Shown here piece by piece: positions 18,354 through 26,640 of a DNA stretch of 64,000 bases. The stretch lies in NCBI RefSeq assembly GCF_010667615.1, contig NZ_VYSG01000001.1, positions 1,045,649-1,109,648 on the forward strand, in the 5' to 3' direction. This DNA comes from Bifidobacterium choloepi. Its GTDB lineage: Bacteria > Actinomycetota > Actinomycetes > Actinomycetales > Bifidobacteriaceae. The translations under genes were made by a program, and so were the position numbers. How positions within the stretch are numbered: position 1 is the stretch's first letter; each line of letters opens with the position of its first letter. The notes under the pieces are model-generated. The model worked only from the letters and a program-made list of their open reading frames with translations, had not been told where the DNA came from and did not search any database.

Positions 18354-18651
18354 AGCTGCTGTCATAGGAGCAGGAATCGGAGCGGTCCTGTGGGCAACCT
18401 TATTGGTAGGAGGCCTCCTATATGCCATGTTCACCACACCCGGCTACGTGAATCAACGCACATCCGCACTATGGGGCGCAGTGTACTTTGAGACCATCCA
18501 ACATGACACTTACGCAGACATGGTCATCGGTCTCGGAAATGTGCAGGTAGCCTATATTCTTTTACTGACGTGCATACTGGCGTGCACAGGAGTAGGGCTT
18601 CTGGTGAATCATTGTCATCACAAGCAGTTTGCGTCCAATAGAAGTCTATGA
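18340..18651 (+). CDS. Small two-TM protein of the peptide cassette
   Basis: 103 residues. The ATG overlaps the permease end by 14 bp and is preceded by GGAAAGTG. There are two membrane helices, about 8-31 (VIGAGIGAVLWATLLVGGLL) and 69-90 (VQVAYILLLTCILACTGVGL). They flank a loop with FTTPGYVNQR and ETIQHDTYADM. The short C-terminus ends NHCHHKQFASNRSL, a possible metal-binding His/Cys cluster. Not recognised. Size, topology and place in the operon fit an immunity protein or transporter accessory subunit, but nothing proves it. Its stop overlaps the next ATG (ATGA). Confidence 0.65.
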   Translation: MKAFKAAVIGAGIGAVLWATLLVGGLLYAMFTTPGYVNQRTSALWGAVYFETIQHDTYADMVIGLGNVQVAYILLLTCILACTGVGLLVNHCHHKQFASNRSL

Positions 18652-19181
18652 GACACAAGACGGAGAGAAAAACGGCAACGCATGTCGTCGTCTTTCACCC
18701 AGCATCGCCGTTTTCATGGCTCCTGCTCCTCAAGAGGATCGTGATGGCAGGTTGTATGCCGTCACTACTGTTCGTGGATCTCCTCATGATCGTCATGAAC
18801 CAACTCCCCGAATGTCCAGGACTCTTCGGAGGTCTGATAAAGCTAGCAACCATAGCGTTTACCGCAACCGTTACACACGAACTGGCACACGCAATAATCT
18901 TGGCGTGGGGAGAGACGACAACAGAATTAATCGTCTCTTCCCATATATTGAGCATTGGCATCCATTGCCAGAAATGTCTTCCTGTAGGTCGCGGCCTTCT
19001 CTGTGCCGTCACCGGACCCTGTGCGGGAGCAATGACAGCGCTGTGGCTGGGGGCCATGTCTGGCTCTTCTTTGTTTTGGATTGTGATGGCACAGCACGGC
19101 TTAAATCTTCTCCCTCCATGCGACGACGCCCTGACGGCTGCGCGGTGCTTGCGAAAGATGTCGCACCACCGCGCTTCCTAA
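18648..19181 (+). CDS. Minimal M50-type intramembrane metalloprotease
   Basis: 177 residues, coupled to the previous gene by ATGA. Site-2 protease features are all present in order. HELAH (H77, E78, H81) sits in a hydrophobic helix (ATVTHELAHAIILAWG). A TGPCAGAM segment (122-129) matches the usual Gly-Pro motif. GLNLLPPCDD (151-160) matches the family's NxxPxxxxDG, supplying the third zinc ligand Asp. It lacks PDZ or CBS domains, so it is close to the smallest possible S2P. In systems such as yyd of Bacillus an M50 protease works with an ABC pair on a small peptide. By analogy this one may cut the 96-residue membrane peptide. Confidence 0.78.
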   Translation: MRHKTERKTATHVVVFHPASPFSWLLLLKRIVMAGCMPSLLFVDLLMIVMNQLPECPGLFGGLIKLATIAFTATVTHELAHAIILAWGETTTELIVSSHILSIGIHCQKCLPVGRGLLCAVTGPCAGAMTALWLGAMSGSSLFWIVMAQHGLNLLPPCDDALTAARCLRKMSHHRAS

Positions 19182-19420
19182 CCGGTCGTACGCAGAGAAG
19201 ACCAAAGCAGTACTCCCGGGGAGAGCAAGTGACCAGCGTTCACTCTATCCCCACGAGAGATGCGCCTCAAGTACGACAATGTGAGCGGTTCGTAACCACG
19301 CCTTCGTCCATGTCCGTATCATGAATCGGCAGCGCACATCGCCACGGGGGCGCTATCTAAGATGTTCGTAGCACGGAGAGCCGGGTAACGGAGGGAACGA
19401 AAGAAGGTGGCGTACACACC
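19182..19420. other. Intergenic region before the LuxR-type regulator
   Basis: 239 bp without a gene. It should contain the regulator's promoter and possibly the cassette terminator, but I found no clear hexamers or strong hairpin. Confidence 0.4.
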
Positions 19421-20068
19421 ATGCGCCGACCGAAGCTACACATCGCCATAGTGGAACCGGATGACTTCGCACGGCAGGCATTGACGGCGCTGCTCCAGCG
19501 AAAGCTCCAGGCAACCGTACGGGCATTCAGGGGCAACGAACCCCTGATCCTCGACGACCTGGCCCGATGCGGCGCCTACCAGGTGATCGTGGTATCCATG
19601 GTCTTCGACCGCACAAGCGGACCGGCCTTCTGCCAGGCCATTCGGCGCCGCAATGGCACCACGCCGATCCTTGGCATCACCGCGCTTCCCTTGCAACGAT
19701 TTCACGCCGCCATGGTGAGCGCGGGAGCGCAGGGGCTCGCGTCGAAGACGGCCGCGGGCACCGTCATCCGCAGTGTTCTGGCCATGGCGTCGGGAATGGT
19801 GATGCCCGACTTCAGGATGCCGGAACTTGCCCACGCCAGGATATGCGCCCGGCAGGAAGCCAATGATCCGGTCCTTACCGCGCACGATTGCGAATTGCTC
19901 CATTGCTTCCTGTTCTACAAGGCCGATCTCGACGCCATGAGCCAGGAGCTCGGCATTTCCCGGGACACAGTCCGCAAGAGCATGAAGCGCCTGCAACGCA
20001 AATTGAAGTGCAGGTCGTCGGTTGAGCTCTACTGCTACGCCCTCGATCACGAGCATTACGAAGTGTAG
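19421..20068 (+). CDS. Orphan LuxR-type regulator with pseudo-receiver domain
   Basis: 215 residues. The N-terminal receiver-like fold starts LHIAIVEPDDFARQALTALL (acidic pair D14/D15). It keeps T87 (ILGITAL) and K109 (GLASKT), but the phospho-acceptor Asp is Ser59 (YQVIVVSM). The C-terminal helix-turn-helix is of the LuxR/FixJ kind: LTAHDCELLHCFLFYKADLD, then MSQELGISRDTVRKSMKRLQ. No histidine kinase is adjacent. It is therefore probably controlled by ligand binding or level, not phosphorylation. Its position directly after the peptide cassette on the same strand makes it the likely regulator. GC is intermediate between cassette and chromosome. Confidence 0.78.
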   Translation: MRRPKLHIAIVEPDDFARQALTALLQRKLQATVRAFRGNEPLILDDLARCGAYQVIVVSMVFDRTSGPAFCQAIRRRNGTTPILGITALPLQRFHAAMVSAGAQGLASKTAAGTVIRSVLAMASGMVMPDFRMPELAHARICARQEANDPVLTAHDCELLHCFLFYKADLDAMSQELGISRDTVRKSMKRLQRKLKCRSSVELYCYALDHEHYEV

Positions 20069-20431
20069 GGGCCACGCGGCCCGATCCCCGGGACAATTGG
20101 CGCACATGGGAGCAACACGCCAATGATCGTCGGCGAACATGTTCACTTGCACATTTGCCTGTTCGCTTGGCCCTCCAAGAGCTCAATGGCATGTGCGTTC
20201 GAGGGGCGAATCGAGCAAATGAAACAATTTGCGAACATACCCCCGTTTCGCCCTCGTGAAAGTTGGCAAGCCGGGGATTCTCGACTATATTTATCAACTA
20301 CAAGAACAACTCAAGAGCAGACCCACAAAAAGTATATGGTCAGCAAGATTATTACGTTGGGCGGGTATTGGAAGGACTTACCGTTACAACGATGGAGTTG
20401 TGCAGAGATTCTGCCGAGTTGAACTTGTAGT

Positions 20432-20455
20432 GAAGACCCGCTCCGGCGGGTCTTC
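20432..20455. terminator. Hairpin downstream of the regulator
   Basis: Perfect 10-bp arms GAAGACCCGC/GCGGGTCTTC with a TCCG tetraloop. No T-tract follows. Likely terminator or 3' stabiliser. Confidence 0.55.
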
Positions 20456-20500
20456 CGCTGTCCGGGCCGTCACACATCGTCCCGGCGGCGTCCACGACGA

Positions 20501-20530
20501 GCGGCGCCCCTCCCGAAGGAGGGGCGCCGC
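20501..20530. terminator. Hairpin downstream of upp
   Basis: Perfect 13-bp arms GCGGCGCCCCTCC/GGAGGGGCGCCGC with a CGAA loop, 92 bp beyond the upp stop. Very stable and usable from both strands. Probable upp terminator. Confidence 0.65.
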
Positions 20531-20622
20531 TTCGCATTGGACCGGATCCTGGACCGGTCGAGCCGACCGGACGGTCGCCGCCCGGCAACCCGGACCTGGA
20601 CGAGCCGGAGGTCCGGCCGAGG

Positions 20623-21264
20623 TCAGTCGATGACGCCGTACAGGCGGTCGCCGGCGTCGCCGAGGCCCGGGACGATGTAGCTCTTGTCGTTGAGCTTCTC
20701 GTCGACGGCGCAGACGACGACCTTGAAGTCGATCGACGGGTCGATCTTCTGCTGGACGTACTCGATGCCTTCCGGCGCGGCAATGATGCAGACGGCGGTG
20801 ACATCCTTGGCACCGCGTTCGGCGAGGTAGTGCGTGGCGGCGACGAGCGTGCCGCCGGTGGCCAGCATCGGGTCGATCAGGAAGCACTGGCGACCGCTGA
20901 GGTCTTCGGGCAGGCGGTTCGCATAGGTGATCTGCTGGGTCGGATGCTCTTCGTCGCGCTTCATGCCGAGGAAGCCGACTTCGGCGGACGGCATCATCTT
21001 CATCATGCCGTCGAGCATGCCGAGGCCCGCGCGCAGGACGGGGACGATGATCGGGACCGGCTTGGCGATGGCCTTGCCGACCATCGGGGCGACCGGCGTC
21101 TCGATCGGCTTGTCGACGACGTCGAGGTTGCGGGTGGCTTCGTAGGCCTCGAGCATGACGAGCTCGGAGACGAGATTGCGGAAAGTGGAGGAGGACGTGT
21201 TCTTGTCGCGCAGAATCGTGAGCTTGTGCTCGACGAGCGGGTGATCCAAAACTTGAAGTTCCAT
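20623..21264 (-). CDS. upp: Uracil phosphoribosyltransferase
   Basis: 213 residues from ATG 21264 (MELQVLDHPLVEHKLTILRD), the conserved Upp N-terminus. The open frame continues upstream but has no similarity there. The PRPP-binding motif is LIDPMLATGGTLVAA, and the uracil site region is YIVPGLGDAGDRLYGVID at the C-terminus, typical of the family. It salvages uracil to UMP in the cytoplasm. It is monocistronic, with a long leader whose minus strand carries a 54-nt pure pyrimidine tract (21421-21368). Its terminator hairpin is at 20501-20530. Confidence 0.96.
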   Translation of the reverse strand: MELQVLDHPLVEHKLTILRDKNTSSSTFRNLVSELVMLEAYEATRNLDVVDKPIETPVAPMVGKAIAKPVPIIVPVLRAGLGMLDGMMKMMPSAEVGFLGMKRDEEHPTQQITYANRLPEDLSGRQCFLIDPMLATGGTLVAATHYLAERGAKDVTAVCIIAAPEGIEYVQQKIDPSIDFKVVVCAVDEKLNDKSYIVPGLGDAGDRLYGVID

Positions 21265-21753
21265 GTCTTCCAGAGTAAGCCCACGACTGGAAGAAACGAA
21301 GCGCGAAAAATCGGACACCCGTGCCGGCGGATCGGCGGCCAAGACACGCCGAAGGCGGATCGTGAACGGGAAAGAAAAGAGAGAAGAAAAAGAAGGAAGA
21401 AAAGGAAAGGGAAAGGAAAAGCGCCGGACCGAGAAAGCGCCATGTCGGCGCACAGGCCGCTCGCAGCGGCAGAAAATGGAGCCCGGGGCTATGCACGGCC
21501 CGACGCGACCTTCCATTGTACATGCGACATGCCGGAGCGGAAGTCCCTTCCGCTCCGGCATGCCTCTCCCCCGCGCGATCTTCACGGCGTCGGCCGCGCC
21601 GGTCGCATGGTTCGGTCGCATGGCTCCGTCGCGCAATGCATTCGCGTAGCCGGGCCATCCGGTCCAACCGTCACGGTCCGGCCATCCGGTCCGGCCGCCA
21701 CGGTTCCGCCGTCCCGCGGAAATTCCACGCCGGCCCCGTCGGCGGTTCGCGGC
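21265..21753. other. Upstream region of upp with homopurine tract and hairpin
   Basis: 489 bp with no gene. The plus strand from 21368 to 21421 is 54 nt of A and G only. A perfect 16-bp hairpin lies at 21528-21562. Sequence nearer to GDPD contains CGGTCCGGCCATCC-like short repeats. Confidence 0.6.
21528..21562. terminator. Perfect 16-bp hairpin downstream of the GDPD gene
   Basis: Arms CATGCCGGAGCGGAAG (21528-21543) and its complement (21547-21562) with a 3-nt spacer, about 190 bp past the GDPD stop. It is probably a terminator or mRNA 3' element between GDPD and upp. Confidence 0.6.
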
Positions 21754-22818
21754 TCAGCTCTCGATCTTCACCTCGTCGGGCTTGATCGTCGGCACGAACG
21801 CCTCGAAGATGTAGCGGTCGAAGTACGGCAACGCGTAGTCGAGCTCGTCGCTCGAGCGCACCGTCCAGGCGACGGCGAGCGCGCCCATCGAGCGGTCGAA
21901 CCGCAGTGGCGTCTTGTCGCCGTCGCGGTAGTCGTAGGCGACGAAGTCCGGCCGCGACAGCCAGTTGAAGCCGAGCATGCCGGCGAGCCATTCGCCCGGG
22001 TTCTTCGTGAAGCTCGTGTCCTCGGCGAGCTGGCCGCGGCAGACTTCCGGATAGTGCGTGCGGTACCAGTTCATCGCGATCGGGCTGAACGATTCGACAA
22101 CGTACGGACCGCTGTACGCGTGCAGCAGGTCGGAAGCGTGTTCCATGAGCTCCTCGTCGCGGTCGTCCCACTGGCGCGGGTCGGCGAACTTGAACTCGAC
22201 GATGATCGGCGTGCGGCCGGCGACGACCTGCAGGACGTCCTCGAGCAGCGGCACGTGCTGGTAGTAGCCTGTCGGCGCCTGGTCGGGCGTCGTCACGAGC
22301 GGCGGATTCTCGTCGGCGCCCGGCAGCAGCGGGGCCTTCTCGGCGCCCGGCGCGCAGGTCGGGAACAGCGGGATGCGGACGAGCTCGTCGTAGGTCAGGT
22401 CGCGGATGAGCCGCGGGTCGCCGGCCACGCGGGCGAGGTCGGGATCGTGGCAGACGACGACCTTGCCGTCGAGCGTCAGCTGGACGTCGAGTTCCATGCC
22501 GAAGCCGGCCTCGGCGGCCGCCGCGAACGCGGCGAGCGAGTTCTCCGGCGCGATCGGGCCCGGCTCGTCCGGCGTGCCGAAGCCTGCCTTCATCGCCATG
22601 CGGCGCGCGAGCGCCACGTAGGCGCCGCTTTCGCCGGCGTACTGCTGGGACAGGCCGCTGCCGGCGTCGTGCAGGCCGCGGTGGGCGTACATGACGTTCG
22701 GCATCGTCGGAACGTAGTTTGCGCGCTTGTTGCCATGGGTGCGCGGCATCGTCGCCCACAGCGCGGCGCCGGCGGCCAGAGTGCCGCCGATCAGCAGTTT
22801 CTTCATCGTTTTCGCCAT
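21754..22818 (-). CDS. Glycerophosphodiester phosphodiesterase family protein
   Basis: 354 residues from ATG 22818, chosen for the GAGG box 8 nt upstream. One TM/signal-anchor helix at about 6-22 (LLIGGTLAAGAALWATM) would place the enzyme outside. The GDPD catalytic core has MYAHRGLHD (first His), ENSLAAFAAAAEAGFGMELD (Glu and Asp metal ligands) and DGKVVVCHDPDL (second His), and PIIVEFK follows in the barrel. It would release sn-glycerol-3-phosphate from glycerophosphodiesters or act on lipid/teichoic acid polymers. It lies 104 bp after the AarF kinase gene, probably in the same transcript. Confidence 0.88.
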   Translation of the reverse strand: MAKTMKKLLIGGTLAAGAALWATMPRTHGNKRANYVPTMPNVMYAHRGLHDAGSGLSQQYAGESGAYVALARRMAMKAGFGTPDEPGPIAPENSLAAFAAAAEAGFGMELDVQLTLDGKVVVCHDPDLARVAGDPRLIRDLTYDELVRIPLFPTCAPGAEKAPLLPGADENPPLVTTPDQAPTGYYQHVPLLEDVLQVVAGRTPIIVEFKFADPRQWDDRDEELMEHASDLLHAYSGPYVVESFSPIAMNWYRTHYPEVCRGQLAEDTSFTKNPGEWLAGMLGFNWLSRPDFVAYDYRDGDKTPLRFDRSMGALAVAWTVRSSDELDYALPYFDRYIFEAFVPTIKPDEVKIES

Positions 22819-22922
22819 CTGTGTCCTCGTTTCCATTCTCCAGGGCGCCACGGTTGCCTGATTTGGTAGCGTAGCCGGGAAACCATGGCGTCGGGTGAAG
22901 GCCGGCTTACAGCGTAAGCCGG

Positions 22923-25241
22923 TTATTTTCGACGTTTCCTGTTGGCACGACTCTTGGAAATGATGTCGAGAACGATCCACACCGACAGCACGAACGCGAC
23001 GACATAGCCCATGAACCCGACGACCGGGATGCCGAAGATGATCGGCTTCATGCCGGCGAAGTAGACGATCGACGAGCCGACAAACAGGCCGACGACGATG
23101 AGCGCCATCGTCAGGCGGTTGACCATGTCGGAGAGCTGCTGGATCGGTTCCTCGGAACCGACGACCTCGGCGTTGAGCCGCAGTTCGCCGCGCGTGAGCA
23201 TGCGCAGCGCCGTCTCCGTCTCCCTCATCGTGCGCAGCGAGCTGTGCAGGGCCTCGTGGCTCTCGACGGCGAGCGACTTCAGGTCGTCGACGACGCGCTG
23301 CTTCGTCGACTTGGCGCCGGCGATGTGCCGGGAAATGATCTGGATCATGTTGACGTCCGGAATGAACTCGTCGAGCGTGCCTTCCAGCGTCACCAGCGCG
23401 CGGCCGACCGTCGTCACCGAGCTCGGCACCTCGATGCCGTGGCGGCGCGCCAGCGACGTCAGCGACTGCAGGAAGTCGGCGAGGTTGAGGTCGGCGAGGT
23501 CGACGGTGCCGAATTCCTTGACGATGCCGTCGAGGTCGGCGAGCAGTTCCGGATAGTCGGCCGCGTCGGCGCCGGTGCCGGCGAATCGCAGCAGCGCGTT
23601 GGCGAGCTGCGGCGAGTCCTGCTTGGCGACGGCGAACAGCATCTGCTTCAGCGCGCCGCGCGTGGGCGCGTCGAGCCGGCCGGTCATGCCCAGGTCGATG
23701 AGCACGATCTTGCCGCCGCGGATCATGATGTTGCCGGGATGCGGGTCGGCGTGGAAGAAGCCGACGTCGAGGATCTGCGAGGCGTAGTTGTCGACGAGCT
23801 TCGTGCCGATTTCCTTGAGCGAGTAGCCGTCGGCCTCGAGCTCGGCGGTGCGGGCCATGCCGATGCCGTCGATGTATTCCATGACGAGCACGTGCTCGGT
23901 GCACAGGTCGACGTACGGCGTCGGGCAGTCCATGTAGGAGTAGTCGCGGCAGAACCGCTTGAATTCGCACAGGTTGCGCGCCTCGTTGAGGAAGTCGGTC
24001 TCCTCCTCGAACGTCTCCCAGAGCTCCTCGACGACGCCCTGGAAGTCGACGATCTGCGCGTTGTGCATGATCTTCGTCGCACCCCTCGCGATCGAGCGCA
24101 TGATCGAGACGTCCTCGGCCATCGTCTCGCGCACGCCGGGGCGCTGCACCTTGATCGCGACGTCCTCGCCGGTCTTCAGCGTGGCGCGATGGACCTGCGC
24201 GAGCGACGCGGAACCGAGCGGCGTCGTGTCGATGTGCTCGAAGATCTCGCCGACCGGCCGGCCGTATTCGTGCTCGAGCGTCTGCAGCACCACGCCGTAC
24301 GGCATCGGGTCGGCGTTGGCGCGCAGCAGCGCGAGCTCGTCGCAAAATGACTGCGGCAGGATTTCGGAGCGCATCGACAGGATCTGGCCGACCTTGACGA
24401 ACGTCGGGCCGAGCGCCTCGAGCATGAGCCGCATGCGCACCGGCGTCAGGCCCTTGAGCACGTCGTAGTGCATCGCGATGTGCATGATCTGGCGCAGGCG
24501 CTTGGCCTTGCTGAGCCTGGTCAGGTGGTATTCCTCGGAGAACGACTGGCGGTGCGTGCCGAACAGCCCGATCGTCTCGTTGGCCTCGCCGCGCCGCGGA
24601 ATCGAGTCGCCGGACGTGTCGTGCATGCCGGTCATGTACGGCTGCGGCTGGCGTGGCGGAGCGGAAGCTTGCGACGATTCGTCCGTCGATTCATCCGCCG
24701 CCGAGGCGTCCCCGTCCTTCGCCTTCCTGGCCGTCTTCTTGCCGGTCTTCGCGCCAGCTTTTCCGCTGGCCGAGGCCTTCGATTCGGCCTCGCGCTTCGC
24801 CCAGTAGGACGGATCGTCCCAGTCCCGATAATCCGACGACGGGTCGCGGGCCTCGTCGTCGAGCGTCCCCTCGTCGGCGGCGCGGTCGAACGACAGCGGG
24901 CCGTTCTCGCGCCGGTGGCCGTCGAGATCGTCGACGAGGTCGCCGACGGCCCGCTCGAGGTCGTCGGCGTCATGACGCACGCCGCGGACGGCACCGCGCA
25001 GGGCGTCGTCCGCGACATGCAGCGGTCCGGCGTCGACGCCGGAGTCGTCCGCGGACGACTCGACGTCAATGCCGGCCACCGGCTTCGTCTCCCGATCGAT
25101 GTCGACCGGCATGCCCATCTTGTCGGCATACCGTTCGAGCGAGTCCTTCTCGGCCTGTTCCTCGGCGCGCTGCTCGGCAGCGGCCTGTTCGGCCCGGCGC
25201 TTGCGCCGGGAGACGTGGTGCCTGTGGTTGCGCTTCGCCAA
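22923..25241 (-). CDS. AarF/UbiB-like ABC1 kinase family membrane protein
   Basis: 772 residues. The first about 230 are low-complexity, charged (KRNHRHHVSRRKRRAEQAAA onward) and poorly conserved. The ABC1/ADCK domain follows: KVGQILSMRSEILP near residue 285 (KxGQ motif), PLGSASLAQVHRA, VAIKVQRPGV, HADPHPGNIMI near 499 and LIDLGMTGRLD near 512. Two C-terminal TM helices (about 722-765, LIVVGLFVGSSIVYFAGM and MGYVVAFVLSVWIVLDI) anchor it. UbiB-type atypical kinases/ATPases act in membrane lipid and isoprenoid homeostasis. Bifidobacteria make no ubiquinone, so the substrate is unknown. It starts 2 bp after the phasin-like gene. Confidence 0.87.
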   Translation of the reverse strand: MAKRNHRHHVSRRKRRAEQAAAEQRAEEQAEKDSLERYADKMGMPVDIDRETKPVAGIDVESSADDSGVDAGPLHVADDALRGAVRGVRHDADDLERAVGDLVDDLDGHRRENGPLSFDRAADEGTLDDEARDPSSDYRDWDDPSYWAKREAESKASASGKAGAKTGKKTARKAKDGDASAADESTDESSQASAPPRQPQPYMTGMHDTSGDSIPRRGEANETIGLFGTHRQSFSEEYHLTRLSKAKRLRQIMHIAMHYDVLKGLTPVRMRLMLEALGPTFVKVGQILSMRSEILPQSFCDELALLRANADPMPYGVVLQTLEHEYGRPVGEIFEHIDTTPLGSASLAQVHRATLKTGEDVAIKVQRPGVRETMAEDVSIMRSIARGATKIMHNAQIVDFQGVVEELWETFEEETDFLNEARNLCEFKRFCRDYSYMDCPTPYVDLCTEHVLVMEYIDGIGMARTAELEADGYSLKEIGTKLVDNYASQILDVGFFHADPHPGNIMIRGGKIVLIDLGMTGRLDAPTRGALKQMLFAVAKQDSPQLANALLRFAGTGADAADYPELLADLDGIVKEFGTVDLADLNLADFLQSLTSLARRHGIEVPSSVTTVGRALVTLEGTLDEFIPDVNMIQIISRHIAGAKSTKQRVVDDLKSLAVESHEALHSSLRTMRETETALRMLTRGELRLNAEVVGSEEPIQQLSDMVNRLTMALIVVGLFVGSSIVYFAGMKPIIFGIPVVGFMGYVVAFVLSVWIVLDIISKSRANRKRRK

Positions 25242-25243
25242 GC

Positions 25244-25591
25244 TCAGAGGTTCTCTTCCTCTTCGGTTTCCTCGGCGAGCTCGTCGCCCTCGGCCTCGGC
25301 CGTCTTCGTCGGCTTGGCCGTTTCGCGCAGGCCGGCGGCCGCGTTCTTCATCGTCTCGTTGGCGTCCTTCGCCTTGTCGCGAAGCGTGTCCTTCTTCTCG
25401 TCGGCCTTGTGCTGCAGCTCGGAGTTGAGCTGCTTGCCCTGCTCGACGGTCAGCTCGCCCTTCTTGACCAGGTCGTCGATGATCTCGCGGCCCTTCTCGG
25501 CACTCGTCGCGAGCGCGCCGACACCGGCCAGGAACACCTTGTGCAGGCCTTCGCCGAGGCCGCCGAACACGTCGTTGTTGTTATCTGCCAT
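25244..25591 (-). CDS. Phasin-like small helical protein
   Basis: 115 residues from ATG 25591, with GGAAGG 9 nt upstream. It starts MADNNNDVFGGLGEGLHKVF, followed by LAGVGALATSAEKGREIIDD and LVKKGELTVEQGKQLNSELQ, the pattern of PhaF/phasin-like coiled-coil proteins. The C-terminus is very acidic (Glu-rich). It is encoded directly ahead of the ABC1 kinase gene (2-bp gap), a pairing that suggests a regulatory or scaffold role for the kinase. In this organism it is not expected to bind polyhydroxyalkanoate granules. Function unknown. Confidence 0.75.
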   Translation of the reverse strand: MADNNNDVFGGLGEGLHKVFLAGVGALATSAEKGREIIDDLVKKGELTVEQGKQLNSELQHKADEKKDTLRDKAKDANETMKNAAAGLRETAKPTKTAEAEGDELAEETEEEENL

Positions 25592-25727
25592 CTCAAGCCC
25601 CTTCCAAAGGTTGTGCGCGGGCATGCCGCACGCCCCCAACTCTACCCGAAATCGGCCGCCAGCGGTCCCCCTCGCCCACCGTTTCAACACCGGCGAACGA
25701 CGACCCCGCCCCCACGTTTCTCCCCCG

Positions 25728-25770
25728 CATGTCACAATCCCCGGGATCGGATCCCGGGGATTGTGACATG
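25728..25770. terminator. Near-perfect 43-bp palindrome between gatD and the phasin-like gene
   Basis: 21-bp arms (25728-25748 and 25750-25770) around one central G. The outer stem reads CATGTCACAATCCCCGGG. It starts 39 bp after the gatD stop. No T-run. It shares the stem base ATGTCRCAA with the hairpin at 44636-44680. Confidence 0.7.
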
Positions 25771-25808
25771 CAAGAGGCGGCCAGGCGGCCACGCGAGCGG
25801 GGCGGCGG

Positions 25809-26561
25809 CTACCGCGGACGGCCGATGGCGACGGAGCGGGCCTGCTCGGCGGTGCGGTCGAGCTCCTCGAGGGCGGCCTTCTGGTCGTCGGTCTGCACGG
25901 GTTCGAACTTGCCGTAGCGCCGTTCGGCGGCGGTCGTGATCAGGAAGTCGGCGATCTTCGGGTTCTTCGGCAGCAGCGAGCCGTGCATGTAGGTGCCGAT
26001 GACGTTGTGGACGCGGGCGCCTTCGGTATGGTCCTCGCCGTTGTTGCCCATGCCCTCGCCGGCGACGTGGCCGAGCGGCTGGACGCCCTCGCGCAGGAAC
26101 GTCTGGCCGGAATGGTTTTCATAGCCGACAATTTGTCCGAACTCGTCAGATTGCTCGACGAGGTTGCCGATCATCCTCACGTCGCGGCCCTTCGTGAACG
26201 ACGGGATGATGCCGATGCCCTCGAGGCGCGCGCCGTCGACGGTCTCGAAGAAGTCGCCGAACAGCTGGTACAGGCCGCAGATGACGAGCATCGGCACGCC
26301 GTCCCCGGCGAGGCCGCGCAGCAGCTCGGCGCGGCGGAAGAAGTCGGCCGTGATCTTCTTCTGGCCGGTGTCCTGGCCGCCGCCGCCGAGGATGAGGTCG
26401 ACGTGCTCGGGCCACGGATCGTTCTGGTTGTAGGCATGGATGTGCGGATCGTAGCCGTACAGCTCCAGCCGCCGGCTCACCGTCAGCACGTTGCCGGAGT
26501 CGCCGTAGATGTTCATGTCCTTCGGATACAGCGAGACGATGTCAATGTCGCGGTTCGTCAT
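25809..26561 (-). CDS. gatD: Lipid II isoglutaminyl synthase, glutaminase subunit GatD
   Basis: 250 residues of the CobB/CobQ-like class I glutamine amidotransferase family. The nucleophile is C95 (MLVICGLYQLFG) and the catalytic His is H193 (GTYMHGSLL). DILGGGGQDTGQKK-like sequence near residues 56-69 is typical of GatD. It releases ammonia from glutamine for MurT, which amidates the D-Glu of lipid II to D-isoglutamine, needed for efficient peptidoglycan crosslinking. It lies 79 bp downstream of murT on the same strand, with AAGGTGG upstream of the ATG. Confidence 0.93.
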   Translation of the reverse strand: MTNRDIDIVSLYPKDMNIYGDSGNVLTVSRRLELYGYDPHIHAYNQNDPWPEHVDLILGGGGQDTGQKKITADFFRRAELLRGLAGDGVPMLVICGLYQLFGDFFETVDGARLEGIGIIPSFTKGRDVRMIGNLVEQSDEFGQIVGYENHSGQTFLREGVQPLGHVAGEGMGNNGEDHTEGARVHNVIGTYMHGSLLPKNPKIADFLITTAAERRYGKFEPVQTDDQKAALEELDRTAEQARSVAIGRPR

Positions 26562-26640
26562 CCGCCCACCTTCTCTTCATTGGTTGGAAAATTTGCACGA
26601 TTCGACCGTGCGATCCGGCCTCGGGATCCGGCCGTCCGGC

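Larger units (their letters stand above)
20069..20622. other. Gene-free region between the regulator and upp
   Basis: 554 bp. The first 350 bp are of low GC like the peptide cassette and have open frames without RBS or family resemblance. The rest carries two perfect hairpins listed separately. It probably marks the right border of the acquired segment. Confidence 0.5.

Noticed and set aside
20135..20144. LexA/SOS box (GAACATGTTC)
   Set aside because: The half-sites are 2 bp apart. The Gram-positive SOS box needs GAAC and GTTC 4 bp apart.
20123..20633. Two overlapping plus-strand open frames of 99 and 134 codons after the regulator
   Set aside because: No RBS, no recognisable domain, and one runs through the terminator-like hairpins into the upp stop region. 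Treated as intergenic.
21754..24345. GDPD reading frame extended upstream through the AarF kinase gene to 863 codons
   Set aside because: The extra part is antisense-free but out of frame with AarF and meaningless. The GDPD domain and RBS place the start at 22818.
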